From Pleurotus ostreatus/Saccharomyces cerevisiae fusant (taxonomy: Eukaryota; Opisthokonta), in the NCBI GenBank assembly GCA_024196135.1, contig JAMQCK010000233.1:1-35195 (forward strand): a stretch of 35,195 nt of DNA, read 5' to 3'. Position 1 is the first letter of the stretch. Every line of letters begins with the position of its first letter. The notes beneath the pieces were generated by a model. That model was not told the DNA's origin and searched no databases. It was given only the letters and a program-made list of their open reading frames with translations. The translations under genes and the position numbers were made by a program. Shown here piece after piece: positions 1-10,598 of the stretch.

Positions 1-184
1 GAGGCGGATACGAGCAAGTTCCCGGATTTTGTGGCTACTTGTTGGTGAGTGGGCAGGTGCAGGGTGACTGAGGAAACATGCTGATTGTTTGCATAGGTTT
101 GAGTACGACAAGGAGCGCGACTTCCGTCTGGTCATCGGCCAGCCCGAGGAGACGGTTGAGATGACTAGGTCAGAGCTCGCGTGA
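1..184 (+). CDS. 3' end of an unrecognised gene (partial)
   Basis: Only the last two exons are in the window: 1-44 and 97-184, separated by a 52-nt intron with a GTGAGT donor and a CATAG acceptor. Joined, they read in one frame with a Trp codon split by the intron and end in TGA at 182-184. The 44 visible residues are charged and polar, ending ...EETVEMTRSELA. I see no domain, membrane segment or localisation signal, and do not recognise the family. The frame is fixed by the splice phase and the absence of internal stops. Its neighbour on the other strand ends at 286, so the two genes converge with about 100 bases between them. Confidence 0.6.
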
Positions 185-285
185 GCGCGGGCGAGCATCC
201 ATTCTTTCATTGTTCATCAGTATATTTATGCACTGTTCCAAACTGTCTTTCCATCCCTCCTGAATGGTCTGTGTTGTGCCTATTT

Positions 286-849
286 TCACGACCGTATGAT
301 CAGTCGATGCATATGCGGCACCAGCTCCTCCCACGCATCCATGTCCACCTCCATCCATTCCAGCGCCCCATCCTGCTCGCGTCGGAACGCCGCCTCAATC
401 CGTACTGGCGCAGTCGCTGCCAGTAGCCCGAACTTGGACTTCAGATAGAGAGCAGCGTTCTGTAAGGGACCCATCATGCTCAACAAATTCCCAAATTCGC
501 GCTGGACATCAATCGAACGCACCCTCCCGCTCATGCTTTCCATGCGCTTCCTGCCGAGCGCAACCCGCCGCTCTCTGTGCTCGATGACGAGTGGCCCTGT
601 CAGTGCCAGTGGAGCTCGCGCACTCTCGACAAGCGCTCGCATGCCTTCGCACAGGCCAGCTATCAGGTGCTCGCTGGCGCTTTCCAGACTCGGAGGCATG
701 GTGGACGTAGACGCCGAGCGAGAGGCGGAGGAGTCCTGCAACTGTGGTGGCGAACGGACAGTGACAACAATTGGGTGCGCTTCGGGTCCATGACCTCCGT
801 CCAAAGTGTTAGCTTGGTTGTAGTCTGGAAGAGAGCTGTCCTGAGACAT
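286..849 (-). CDS. Hypothetical protein, 187 aa, single exon
   Basis: An uninterrupted frame runs from an ATG at 849 (good context, CTACCATGT) to a stop at 286. The first 65 residues are Ser/Pro-rich and probably disordered, with an LPDY motif near residue 8. Residues about 65-187 are predicted mostly helical, with hydrophobic positions suggesting a small helical bundle. There is no signal peptide or membrane segment. I do not recognise the family. The next minus-strand gene (1225-3376) also carries PY-like motifs (PPEY, PPAY), so the two may be related or share partners, but the similarity is too weak to claim. An exon extending it on either side cannot be excluded. Confidence 0.55.
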   Translation of the reverse strand: MSQDSSLPDYNQANTLDGGHGPEAHPIVVTVRSPPQLQDSSASRSASTSTMPPSLESASEHLIAGLCEGMRALVESARAPLALTGPLVIEHRERRVALGRKRMESMSGRVRSIDVQREFGNLLSMMGPLQNAALYLKSKFGLLAATAPVRIEAAFRREQDGALEWMEVDMDAWEELVPHMHRLIIRS

Positions 850-1224
850 GGTAGCGAGAGGTGAAGCGGGGAGGGCGCAATCGCCGCGCTATGAGCGCCT
901 CGTCCGCTTCTGCCGCCGTAGCACAGCCAGTATGATGGTCTTAATTCGCGCGCATCATACACTACGAGGAAATTTGCGGCAAGGCGCGCTTGAGGTCTAT
1001 AGACCTCAGCCGCAGCCTGCCGAAAGGACAATCAATTTGAGAGACGGCAGGAGATATAAGTACAAGATAAGAGAGAACAGGAAAGACGACGATAGGGAGA
1101 CCAACAGCACCGAGCAACGTCGATGCATTGTACCTAAGAGGTGGGAAAAGTACACAGAAAGGGAGAAGAAAACTGGAGCACAAGTACATTCGGAGAATAC
1201 TGGTAGATGAGACTGAACGCTTGA
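850..1224. other. Intergenic, 375 bp between two minus-strand genes
   Basis: This stretch holds the promoter of the 286-849 gene and the 3' flank of the 1225-3376 gene. It is purine-rich on the + strand (about 1080-1200, AGGAAAGACG-type sequence). I see no tRNA, repeat or convincing coding frame. Confidence 0.6.
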
Positions 1225-3376
1225 CTAGCAGTCATCCATGGAGGATAGCAGTTGCGTTCCGATCCAATGAACAGGCGGCTCGATAGACGGTGGAGGAGTG
1301 TAATAGCGTACTGGCAGAGGAGCAGAGGGCTCGACGAGAGGGTGCGCAGGCAGAATGGGGCTAGGAGAAGAGCCCGGATCCATGATGCAGCCTGTATCAG
1401 GATCGATGAGCTCGCTGGGGACGCAAGATGGCGGCCTCCGTTGCTCAGGCAACAGCTTGCGCTGCAGCTCTTCGATCGACAGAAGCTGCACAGGCGCCTC
1501 ATCCGCGTCCTGCTCCCTCTGTGCCGCCCGCCGCACGATCTGCTCGGCGTTTGCTAGGTATATTCCGGCCAAGACCATCCCCGTCGCTTGATATTCGGTG
1601 GGCTGCATCCTGAACGCCATATTGAAGACCTGGCGATGCATCATGTCCTGCTCGTCTATCGGCTCGCCGACGTCGTAAATCCCAACGACTCTGAGAGGAA
1701 CGATGCAATTGAACGCGGCGGCGCGGTCGAGCACGTCGATGGCGCGTTTGGCCGGAGGGGTGCCATCGCAGCCGGCCTCCAGGTGAATGTTGCGCCAGTT
1801 CGCGACGCGTTTCGTTCTCGGCTGGTGGAGGACCTCGCAGGAGCCGATCGCGAAGATGGGTAGGGGTTTCCCGGCTTGCAATATGTCCAGCAATTCGAAG
1901 AATTGAGTCATCGATATGGCGTTGGGTCCCGCGGAAGCAGGTGCCAGGGCCTTCACCCGTTTGACCATCTCCTCGGTAACCGCGTATGCAGGCGGAAGAG
2001 AGTTGTCCGGAGAGGGCGTATACTCGGGCGGGAGATCATCTTCGAGGCCGGGGAGTCCACACTTAAATGAGGCCTTCATTGACTTGGGCAGGCGGCGCGA
2101 GTCAGGGTGAGGTGGGAAGGGCGTAGCCACTGGCAGCAGATGGTACGAGGCCCGCTGATAGTAGTAGCCTGCGACGGTCGGGCGGCGTACACACATGCGC
2201 TCGTACTGGACATCGAGGTCCTCCGCTTCGAGCGAACGCCGCAGTCTGGTATACTGCTGGTTGTCAGTGTCTGCTCTAGGCGCCTGAACTTCCTGAAGCC
2301 TACCTCCTCTCTGCGATTACGCTTCTCGCGAGCTTGTACGAGACTGAGGATCTCTAATGACGGTCTACGATCGAGCAGGGTCGGACGACGTTCTGGTGCG
2401 TTGCGAAGCTCATCAAGCAGCTCGTCTATCGCGTCGGGCAGTCCACTAGAGATGAACTCCGACTCGGATAAGATAGAGGCCGAGTCTGAGGATACGTCGG
2501 ACCGATCATCGACAACGTCCTCGTCCCAGATAACGTGCTTCCGAAGGCATGGGAGATGCTCGAGCTCGAACGGACTGCCATGGTCGAGGGAAGCACCATG
2601 GTCTTCCACGATGCCACAATCGGCCGACTCGCTGCCGAGATGATCGTGGGGATGATGCATGCCGGCAGTACGCGCACACGTGAGTTCAGCCGCGTTCAAC
2701 ACAGTGAGGACAGGGGAGTCGTCTTCGTCCATCGACGACGCGGTGTAAGAGATATCGGTGGGATTGTCGAAGGTGAGGTCGGGGGTGTGATCGAGGGAGC
2801 CGTAGCTGGTGTCTCCATCGCAATTGTCTGGCGATAAGACGAGATGTTTAGCGCGATGAGATATAGGGCATCGCCGGACAACTCACCGGGGGTTGAGGTT
2901 GTAGGAGACAATGAGCGCTCCTCGAGGTAACCATCTTCGAGGGGGACGGGGGACGAGGATTTTCCCACGGTGGGAGAAGTATCGATGTCGGTCTGCACAG
3001 CGACGCTCTCCAGCTGAATCGGGGAGCGGTGGGCGCTCTCGACCTGAGAGGCTGACGAGATGTGCTCGGATAGAAGGGCCCTTATGGCTGCGACCTCCTG
3101 CTCCAGCTGCTCGATGCGCTGCGAGCAGCCGCAATCGAGCGGCGTCTGCGTCTGGATAAGCGCTGTCGCTGATGAGCAGCGAAGACCAGCAGGAGCAGCG
3201 GCCGGAGCACGGTCCTTCACTCGACCTAGGGGGGATGCAGCTTTCTTTGCGAACAAAGCGAAGCCTTTGCTTCTTTCGACGGTATCGCTTTGGCGCCCGA
3301 CATGGTGCTTCTTGCGTGCATATTTGATCCTTCGTACGAGGCCCTGCGGATGCAGGGCAGCGAGGTTGAGGGGCAT
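1225..3376 (-). CDS. Hypothetical protein, about 680 aa, with an unresolved frame switch near 2270-2340
   Basis: Exon 1 is 3376-2887, starting at ATG 3376 in good context. A 59-nt intron (2828-2886, GTGAGT..CCAG) leads to an exon starting at 2827. That frame stays open to 2076, but the more protein-like continuation from about 2283 lies in another frame, open to the stop at 1225. One model is a 56-nt intron at 2284-2339 (weak donor GTACAA, acceptor TTCAG), giving about 678 aa; a -1 frameshift near 2270 is another. The N-terminal third has a basic stretch and a short heptad-like segment (EQLEQEVAAIRALL). The middle is acidic and Ser-rich. The C-terminal half has PPEY and PPAY motifs, the classic ligands of WW domains such as those of Rsp5/Nedd4 ligases, then an unrecognised globular region and a Pro-rich tail. 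It could also be two genes: an ATG at 2079 overlaps the stop of the first frame. Confidence 0.5.
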
Positions 3377-3926
3377 TGCGAGAGAATAGAGGCTGGCAGG
3401 AGCTGTCAAGCGGGGCTTTAGAGATTTGATCCTGGGGGGCGGAGGGGAAAGGACAAGCAGGAAAGCGGGCGCATTTGATTTTTGAAGACTATCGTGACTA
3501 CCGTGACATTCATGTCGGCTCGTGATCTGGAGATGTTCCGAGCTGAGACCCTCTTTTGTTTTTCTTATCGCACATCATCTGGTCAGGAGCGAGAGTAGGG
3601 GAGGGTGGGGCTTGCCACGCAGGAGGGCCAACCCGGAGGAAAGCCTTGGATAAGAAGGAATATTAAATGAATTACTCCCGCATTGATTCCGTAATGATTC
3701 CGCGGAATCTTACAAGGACGTCCATATCGGGGAACAAATCCATTTCCATACGAGGCAACTCACTCCCAGGATTGAGGGCAGCGGCAAGCCGTCAATGGAC
3801 AGAGAAGCGTACCACTAGGACCATCGTGAATAGGTCATAGACACGATTACGCTGGACGCGCGAACAGAAGAGCAGGAAATCCTCTCATTCCCATATGTTT
3901 TACACGCTAAACCAAGCGATCCTCAA
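3377..3926. other. Intergenic, 550 bp
   Basis: It contains the promoter of the 1225-3376 gene and the 3' flank of HRD3. An AT-rich patch near 3655-3700 carries repeated GATTCCG/GAATC words (for example ATTGATTCCGTAATGATTCCGCGGAATC). No coding frame or RNA gene is apparent. Confidence 0.6.
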
Positions 3927-6900
3927 TCATCTCAGAATATTCCACTCGTTCCTCGCCGGGTCGCCTGGCGGAGGGAATCTTCCACCATTCTGAGGCGCTG
4001 CATCGTCCTGCCCTGCCTGCCGTCGCTGCTGGTCGTATATGCGTGATCGAACGTAGAGCAGTACGGTGATCAGCGCGACGAGGGCGATCACGAGTATCAT
4101 GTCGTCGGCGTCGTCGTCTTCTTTGGCATCGGCGCGAAGGCGCATCGTGCCTTCAAAGGAATCTTCAGGCCCGAAGTCACCGTCGCGGTCCTGTTCAGCA
4201 GCTCGGCGGTCGCGGGCCCACTGAAGAGTTCGTGAGACTAGGTAGAGCAGATCGTGCGCCAGGACTTACCTGAATGGGGTCCTCATCCTCACGAGGGCCA
4301 CGCGGCTCACCGCTCTTGCGTCGACGGAAGTCCTCGCGAGCCTTGCCCATATACCATGGCCCGCCATCCTCGTAATACCGTTCCTCGTCCCTACTCAAGG
4401 GCGTTTCCTTGGGCTCTTTCGGCGGCTCTCGCCCATCCTCGACTTGAGGCGGTATTTGACCAGAGAGCACGTCTGATTGGTCAGTCAGTATCGTTGACCA
4501 GCGTCTGACGGAAAGGGCATACCATCTTGACCCTCGTCTTCCCATTCCCAGAGATTCAGACCACCTTTTCCTCCTTGCAAGGTGTGCCACATGCTGCGCG
4601 CGTATAGGCGAATGAGGGAGAGCAGCACCGGCACATAGGCCTCGGAATTGGTCTCCAATGCGAGATCGTAGTGACGCTTGGCGAGGTGGAAATCCTGGGC
4701 ACGTCCCTTTAGCCCATTCTCCGCCGACCCAAGTCACAGACACGCACCTGCGGCACCCCAATCCCATTCTCGTACATCCAGCCCAGGTTCCACATCGCGA
4801 GCGCGCTGATCTGCGTGTCCGCCGCCGACTGGTAGTACCGGGCCGCCTTCTCGTAGCGGGTCTGCTCCGACTCCTCTGGGACGCCAAGCCCGTGATAGTA
4901 GTAGTCCCCAACCTTGACGAGGGCGTCGATGTTGCGCTGCGCTGCGGCCCGCGTCCACTGCGTCAACGCCAGCCGCGCGGTGTCGTTCGACGGGATGATG
5001 GGCGAGAACCGCGTAAGCCGAAGCACGCTACGGTCTTGATCCAGCACGTAGGCCAAGTTGTTCTGCGCAATCTCCGACCCACGCTCCGCTGCGATCCACC
5101 ACTTGAGCATCGCCACCTCCTGCCCCTTCTCCGTGCCCGACATCCATGCGATCTCAGCCTCCCGGAGCAGGTCGTCCTCCCAGACGCCGCGCTCGGAGAC
5201 GAGCTTGTGGAATGATACGGCCATGGCACACGAGCTGGAGGTGACGTGGGGAGGGAGGCCAGGAGTCGCTGCCTGTGCTGAGTGGATCTCGCCGAGGTAG
5301 TAGTACGCTTCAAAGGGAGAACCGTGTCGGATGGCGGCCTCAAAGTAGGTAGTTGCAGATGCGAGTTCGCCGCGTTCTGTGCCAGAATCAGTCCGGCGAG
5401 CGACTCTGCCAACGTGAATTCACTCACCAAAGTGGTACTTCCCAATATGCACCTGTGCCTCCGCCAGCTCTTGCCCCGCCGCGACCGCAAAATGACTGAG
5501 CGCCTTCTTCATATCGGCCTTCGCATTCGGCACAAGCCCATCCCTAAACATAATCCCCAGCCCATTATGGCACTCCCGATCCCCGTGGTCCGCCCCGCGC
5601 TGGAACCACATCTTCGCGAGCGCCATGTCCGGCTTCACGCCCTCCCCGCGCAGGTACATGCGGCCCAGGTAGCCCGCAGCGGCAGCCGCGTACCCCACGG
5701 GGCCGCCCTCCTCCTTCATCTGGTTCGCGGAGGGGTGCAGGGGGTTCGGCGGGTCGCGGGGCCAGACCTGGCGCGCGATGAGGAGGAAGTAGTACCGGGC
5801 GCGCTCGTAGTCGCGTGGGACGGCGCCGACGCCTTCGCTGCCTGAGGCGATGCCTCCGGGGGAGACGTAGATGCTGCCTTGGTAGAAGATCTTGCCGAGG
5901 CGGTAGGCGAAGTCGGTCTCGCCGCGGTCAGCGTTAAACTAGTGAGTGTTTGTGAGATGCAAGACCGTTTAGAAGGTCAATCAACTTACCAGGTAGTACT
6001 CAAGGACGTCTGCCCAAGTCTCGCCTGCCGCACGCGCTATGCCTGCCTTAATGGCCGGGCGCTGTGCGTTGAGGCCTGTGGATGCCACACTGGCTCCCGG
6101 GCCGTACACACCACCTACCAAGTCTGATAGACGTGTAGGTGTCTGGGGTAGCGTGCGTCCACCAGGAGGGCCTGCGCGATATTTGGCCATAGCTGAGTTG
6201 CATGAGATCGGTTAGTAGATGATTGAGGTAAGGATGACGATGACCCACCCTGCTCTGAGGCGCTCTCATACCACACAACAGCTCGCTGACAATCCTCGAC
6301 CGTTCCGATACCACTCCAATACCGGTACGCGAGCGCCATTTGTGCCCCCTTGTCGCCTCCATTTGCGGCGAAAGTGTAGTAAAGCTGAGCCTTAGCCTGG
6401 TCGATGGGAACCACGTCATGGTAGCCGGTGGCGTGGAAGAAGGCGATCATGGATTGAGATGTAGCATTTCCTGTCTCTGCTGCGTGCTTGGAGAAGGTGC
6501 GGTACGCGAGACTTGGGTCCAAGGGGAACAGTTCAGTGGGTGGAAACTAGCAGGGTTCAGTCAGAGACGCAGAGCGCAAGCGATACATGACACGCACCAG
6601 TGACAGCTGCGCGATCATGTATAGTGCGTCCATGTTCCCCAGGTCTGCAGAGTGCTGCAGGAGGTCCATGACCTTGACCGATAGATCGTATTCTCGTCTT
6701 GTCGCAGTCGAGAAGTAACCCATGTTCGACGCGCCTGTAAAGCTGGGGAACAGGTTCTGCAGTCGCGCGAGAATGCGCATGGCGCTAGCGAGGGGTCCCG
6801 GACCATTGATGTCGGGGACGAATGAGGATAGGATGGATCGGGAGTGTGTGTTTCGATGTGCGGCTAGTGGGTCAAGCGTTGGTTGTGCTTGGTGCGCCGT

Positions 6901-7314
6901 GAGCATGTTCAGCACCGTCATCGCGTATTTGTATGCGCGAGTGGCTGAATCGTCTGTCAGCTGGGAGGGTAGGGGAGTTGCAGGGGACGCACCCTCAACA
7001 TTCTGATCTTGTATACTCTGCACTGAGCTCTCCTATCGACACACTTGAGCACGCGCTTCACTGCTAATTCCACTCTTGCTTACTGCGTCTGTTTGTGCTC
7101 GCGGAACCGCATGTGCAGTTGTGTGCTGCGACTATAGCTCGGAGTCAGCACCGCGTACGCGCACAAATCTCAATTCCCTCACGTCTTTGGGTACCGCCGA
7201 TTCCACCGCATCGGGGATGGAGGTCGTGTCCACCGCGGTCACGGTCAATGCAGACATTACGACGAGCCCGAACGCCAGCCATGTCGCCTTCCGTGCACTC
7301 CTCTTAGACTTCAT
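3927..7314 (-). CDS. HRD3: Hrd3/SEL1L, ERAD ubiquitin-ligase adaptor
   Basis: Hrd3/SEL1L is the lumenal substrate-receptor subunit of the Hrd1 ubiquitin ligase, handing misfolded glycoproteins to ER-associated degradation. Nine exons join in phase: 7314-7183, 7017-6598, 6546-6249, 6192-5990, 5938-5428, 5376-4748, 4694-4523, 4442-4270, 4220-3927, giving 943 aa. A signal peptide covers residues 1 to about 28. Many Sel1-like repeats follow, with typical AAxxGxxxAQxxLAxxY patterns such as ALAYRYWSGIG, YLGRMYLRGEGV, NGLGIMFRDG and WNLGWMYENGIG. A single C-terminal membrane segment lies at about residues 887-903 (MILVIALVALITVLLYV), leaving a short cytosolic tail. This order, and the length near yeast Hrd3 (833 aa), separate it from other Sel1-repeat proteins. 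Introns are 49-80 nt except the first (165 nt). One intron (4443-4522) ends in an AAG acceptor. Confidence 0.93.
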
Positions 7315-7846
7315 CGTGAATATACAGCAATTATGAGCAGATGGACATGGGTGCCGGAGGAGAAAGTGGTGTCACTGGACGCCTTTGGCGGCGCGCGCGG
7401 CGGACACGTCGAGTCCGGAGTCCGGTCCGGGCATCGAACACTTCAGAATACAATGGCGCCCGGCTTCTGAGTTCGAACCCCAATGAGGCCTTGATAAGCC
7501 CGCTAGAAAAGTATGCAAGCCCCATGAAACTGTGGTCAAGAGTAGTACGAGAAGCAAACGAGTTGCCGAGGCAAGAGACTATATAGATGCATTTTCAAGA
7601 GGCCAGCGAACACTCCATGCAGAAAAGTCTGCAAAAGTAATCCTGCATGAACCCCTTCTCCTGTCAACTGAGGAAAGCTCGACACTCTCCAGCGCGCGCA
7701 CCGCAAGGTCATGACGCCAAGACACCATCAGCCTTTAGTTACATATTTGACGTCCCGACAGGGAACAGTGGAGGATATTGGCCGCCATTGAGTTCACCTA
7801 CTCTTCCAAGTCAACAGGAGACGGAATTTGCGGTCCTCCAGCATGT
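7315..7846. other. Intergenic: HRD3 promoter and 3' flank of the next gene
   Basis: This stretch is GC-rich just upstream of the HRD3 start. On the minus strand a GACGTGTC word sits at 7403-7410, about 90 bp before the ATG, and TATATAG at about 7577-7583. No coding sequence is apparent. Confidence 0.5.
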
Positions 7847-8368
7847 TCAGCACCGGCAGGGAGGACAGGTAACCCTTCGACGGTACTGCTCACGTGCGCT
7901 ATGTTCTGAGGTCAAGACTTCCCTACGAGAGGACGGAACAGCACTCCCATCCTCGATGCAAGCCGGTGTATCGTCCTCCTCATTCCACAGCTCGAGGTCG
8001 CGCATGATCTCCGTGACGCTCAATTCGGTGGTCACAGACGTGTCTGCCTCAGAGTCTGAGGCGCTTGAATAGACATCGTCGTTGACAGCAAGTGAAGAAG
8101 GCCCATGCCCGTCACGGGTCCGACATGCCACATCGGAACCAACTTGCGATGTAGGAGGATCAGCCGCGGACGATGCCACTGGTGTCTGGCTCTCGTCTTC
8201 CGAGTCGTAGCCATCGCAAAGAATTGAAAAGTCGCCGACAGAGAAGACCACAGGTTCGGGGCGCTTAGTACACGGCACGGATTCCTCCGAGGCAGCGAAG
8301 TGCTCGCCAGGATATTGCTGTGGGCTCGAGCCAGGTGCTGCGCGACTATCTTGCTCGTTGTCAGCCAT
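7847..8368 (-). CDS. Small acidic hypothetical protein, 173 aa
   Basis: I chose ATG 8368 because its context is strong (G at -3, G at +4) and a TATAAAAG box lies 125 bp upstream. The longer open frame upstream would put that box inside the coding sequence. The protein is rich in Ser, Asp and Glu, probably disordered, with clusters such as DGYDSEDESQ and SSASDSEADTS that look like casein kinase 2 sites. A short predicted helix (SVTEIMRDLELWNEED) stands out. The last 30 residues turn basic. There is no signal peptide or known domain. It appears to be intronless, unlike most neighbours. A lineage-specific gene or a spurious frame are both possible. Confidence 0.4.
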   Translation of the reverse strand: MADNEQDSRAAPGSSPQQYPGEHFAASEESVPCTKRPEPVVFSVGDFSILCDGYDSEDESQTPVASSAADPPTSQVGSDVACRTRDGHGPSSLAVNDDVYSSASDSEADTSVTTELSVTEIMRDLELWNEEDDTPACIEDGSAVPSSRREVLTSEHSAREQYRRRVTCPPCRC

Positions 8369-8492
8369 AGCAGAAGTGAGCGCGACGGCCAAAAAAGCTG
8401 CCGGGTTTTGCGAGCTAGTAGGCGACGGCGGCAACAAGTAGAGGGCAAGGGCGAGGGGGGGGGGGACGGGGACGTCGCAGCAACTCACAACG

Positions 8493-8500
8493 CTTTTATA
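8493..8500 (-). promoter_or_regulatory. TATA box of the 7847-8368 gene
   Basis: TATAAAAG on the minus strand, 125 bp upstream of the chosen ATG. An 11-base C run on the same strand (8455-8465) lies between the box and the start. Confidence 0.5.
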
Positions 8501-8821
8501 CTCTGACATATTCCGCAAGAGTATTCACACTCCGCGATCACCACACAAGCACCCATTGGCCATGGCTTGTGCTCAAATGGGGCCTCCCTTTGTTCTGCAT
8601 GCGAATACAAGTTTGTGACTGGCCACAAATTTCCCAGCGATCCTGATCTAACCTACGTTAGTTCTCATGGCACAAAGGCTTAAAGAGACCGACGAACATG
8701 ATAGTAACCCAGCGGCGCTGCGGAGCTTATAGCCCCCACGGCCTATTATCCGGAAATGGGTGATTACGAGGTCGGGGCATCGAGTAACTGACCCTCCGCG
8801 TCCGCTATGATCTACCAGAAG
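8501..8821. other. Intergenic between the GT49 3' end and the next promoter
   Basis: About 320 bp between the GT49 stop and the TATA box of the next minus-strand gene. I see no coding frame, repeat or RNA gene. Confidence 0.5.
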
Positions 8822-10598
8822 TCAGTCAGCGATCAAGATCTGCCACTCGAGGCCCGTCGCTCGTCGCAGCGCCAATGGACCCTCATCCCCTTGTCCCACT
8901 CACCTGCCTCGCAATCTTCGCCACACCCTTGATCTTCACGCACTCCTCCCGCGCGTTCTTCCCAAGAGGCGTATTCAGCAGCCCTGCGTCCGCGTAGGTC
9001 TTGAGGTACTTCAAGCACGTTTCCTCTTTAAACTCGGAGTAGAGCTTGCGGTTGTGTTTGCGCTATGATAGAGGTTGGTGGATGGTGGTGGCAAGAAGTG
9101 GAGATGAGGGAAAGGAAGTGGCAAATGGCGCATAGCAGACGCGTGTGGTGCGAGGCAAGGACAGGGCTTGGGACGGCGAAGGTGCCCGGCCAAGTCATAC
9201 GCATACAGTATATGACATGCCATCCGCACGCACCTCATTCTTCCGAATCGTCTCCTCGTACTGATGGTTCTGATGGATGATGAAGTGGTCTGCGAGGACC
9301 TGGAAAGAGATGCCGGAGAGGTATATTTCAAAGAGGCAGGCGGCCTTGTTGCCACCATAGCCGATGAAGCGCTCGTCGCACCTGACGGCAACAGGTCAGC
9401 AGTGTAGAAACACGACCAGCACTTGTGGCAGCAAGTAAAACCGGCGAACGCCAACTACCCTACTTACCAAGGAGGGCCATCTTTCTTCATGACGATGTAC
9501 GGCTCGTACGCGGGCTGGTATCGCGTCACCTCATACACCTCGCCCGGAGCGGCGGCGTAGTACTTCGCATATTCAGTACTGTTGTGGCCGGGCTGCCACG
9601 ACGCGTGGAACATCCCAATGCGCCCGACATTCACCAGCTCCAGCAGATCCTGGGCGTGGGCATCAGCAAACCATCGTCCTCAACGAAGACACATATATGC
9701 CACTCACCTCCTTCGTTCTCGGAAACACCTCCTGATTCGTCCCCTCGTCCAAATTCGAATACTCAAACGCGGTAATCACAAACGCCACCCCCTCATCCAG
9801 CCTTCCCCTCAACTCACTACTCTCCCGAATCACCCTCCTAAAGTCCGTACACAGCGAGAAGTCGATATCGAGCATCATCACGTAGTCCGTGCGCGCGAAG
9901 AAGCGCGCGACGTTGCGCCAGGTGTTGAACTGGCGGTCGAAGACGTCGACGATGAGGTGCACGTCGACGTGCGCGGCCATGAGCGGGGAGGAGGCGTAGA
10001 GGGTGTGCAGGGCGGCGAGGAGGTCGTCGACGTGGCTGGTGACGTTCTTGACGTGGATGGCGACGGAAATGGGGCCTATATGCGCGTGGAAAGGAAGGTC
10101 GGAGCATGTCAGAGAAGACACGGGGGAATCCTGTTGTTGAGCACCTTGATAGCGCTCGACTAAGCGCGAGAAGACGTGGAAACGGTTCGAAGTTATGAGC
10201 GTGGTCATCGTTATGTCGTTGGCAGCCGGTCTGTTCGTAGCGCGGTAGAAGTACGGGATGATCTTGCTCGGGCGCATTGAGTTCGAGAAAGCTTTTGACA
10301 GGAAGAGGTCTTCTGGAGTTTCCGCCGCAGGCTGCTGAGTCGACGAGTTCCAGAAGATCGTGCCAGGAGGTACGGCATGTATGAGGTCGTGGTGCGTTCG
10401 TGCGAGCGGAGCCGGTGCAGCTTGCTTTCCACCGGGAGCGAGCCAAGAGATTGAGCTGGTGAAGAGGTTGCGTCCGTAGTATGTCGTCAGCGCGCGGTGC
10501 AGTTGCAGGAGATGCGAAGTCGTCGTATAGATCATGGAGATCGCGACGTAGACAGCACCGAGGTAAGCAAGAGCCCGGGATACGCGTAGACAGACCAT
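8822..10598 (-). CDS. LARGE-like glycosyltransferase, GT49 family, type II Golgi membrane protein
   Basis: Five exons join in phase: 10598-9708, 9649-9468, 9381-9234, 9062-8904, 8839-8822, giving 465 aa. Residues about 9-24 form a single uncleaved membrane anchor, as in Golgi type II enzymes. Catalytic features of the GT49 (LARGE C-terminal-like) fold follow. These are a FYRATNRP/TTLITSNRF start, an HxxPISVAIHV-like strand (GPISVAIHV) and the metal-binding DxD motif DID at 244-246 in MMLDIDFSLCTDFR. Downstream are EPYIVMKKDGPPWCDERFIGYGGNK and a late His-rich strand (LADHFIIHQNHQYEE), which are family hallmarks. The sugar and acceptor in fungi are not known; transfer onto wall or membrane glycoproteins is an inference. 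The last exon encodes only ILIAD; if its intron is not removed, the protein ends six residues after the exon 4 boundary. The start ATG has AAG at -3. Confidence 0.87.

Noticed and set aside
7441..7510. GGGGTTCGAACTC on the minus strand resembling a tRNA B box
   Set aside because: The flanking bases do not pair as a T stem and no A box or acceptor stem is present.
8369..8509. Longer N-terminus (MSEYKSV...) for the 7847-8368 protein
   Set aside because: Its codons include the TATAAAAG box and a C11 run; the internal ATG at 8368 has a much better context.
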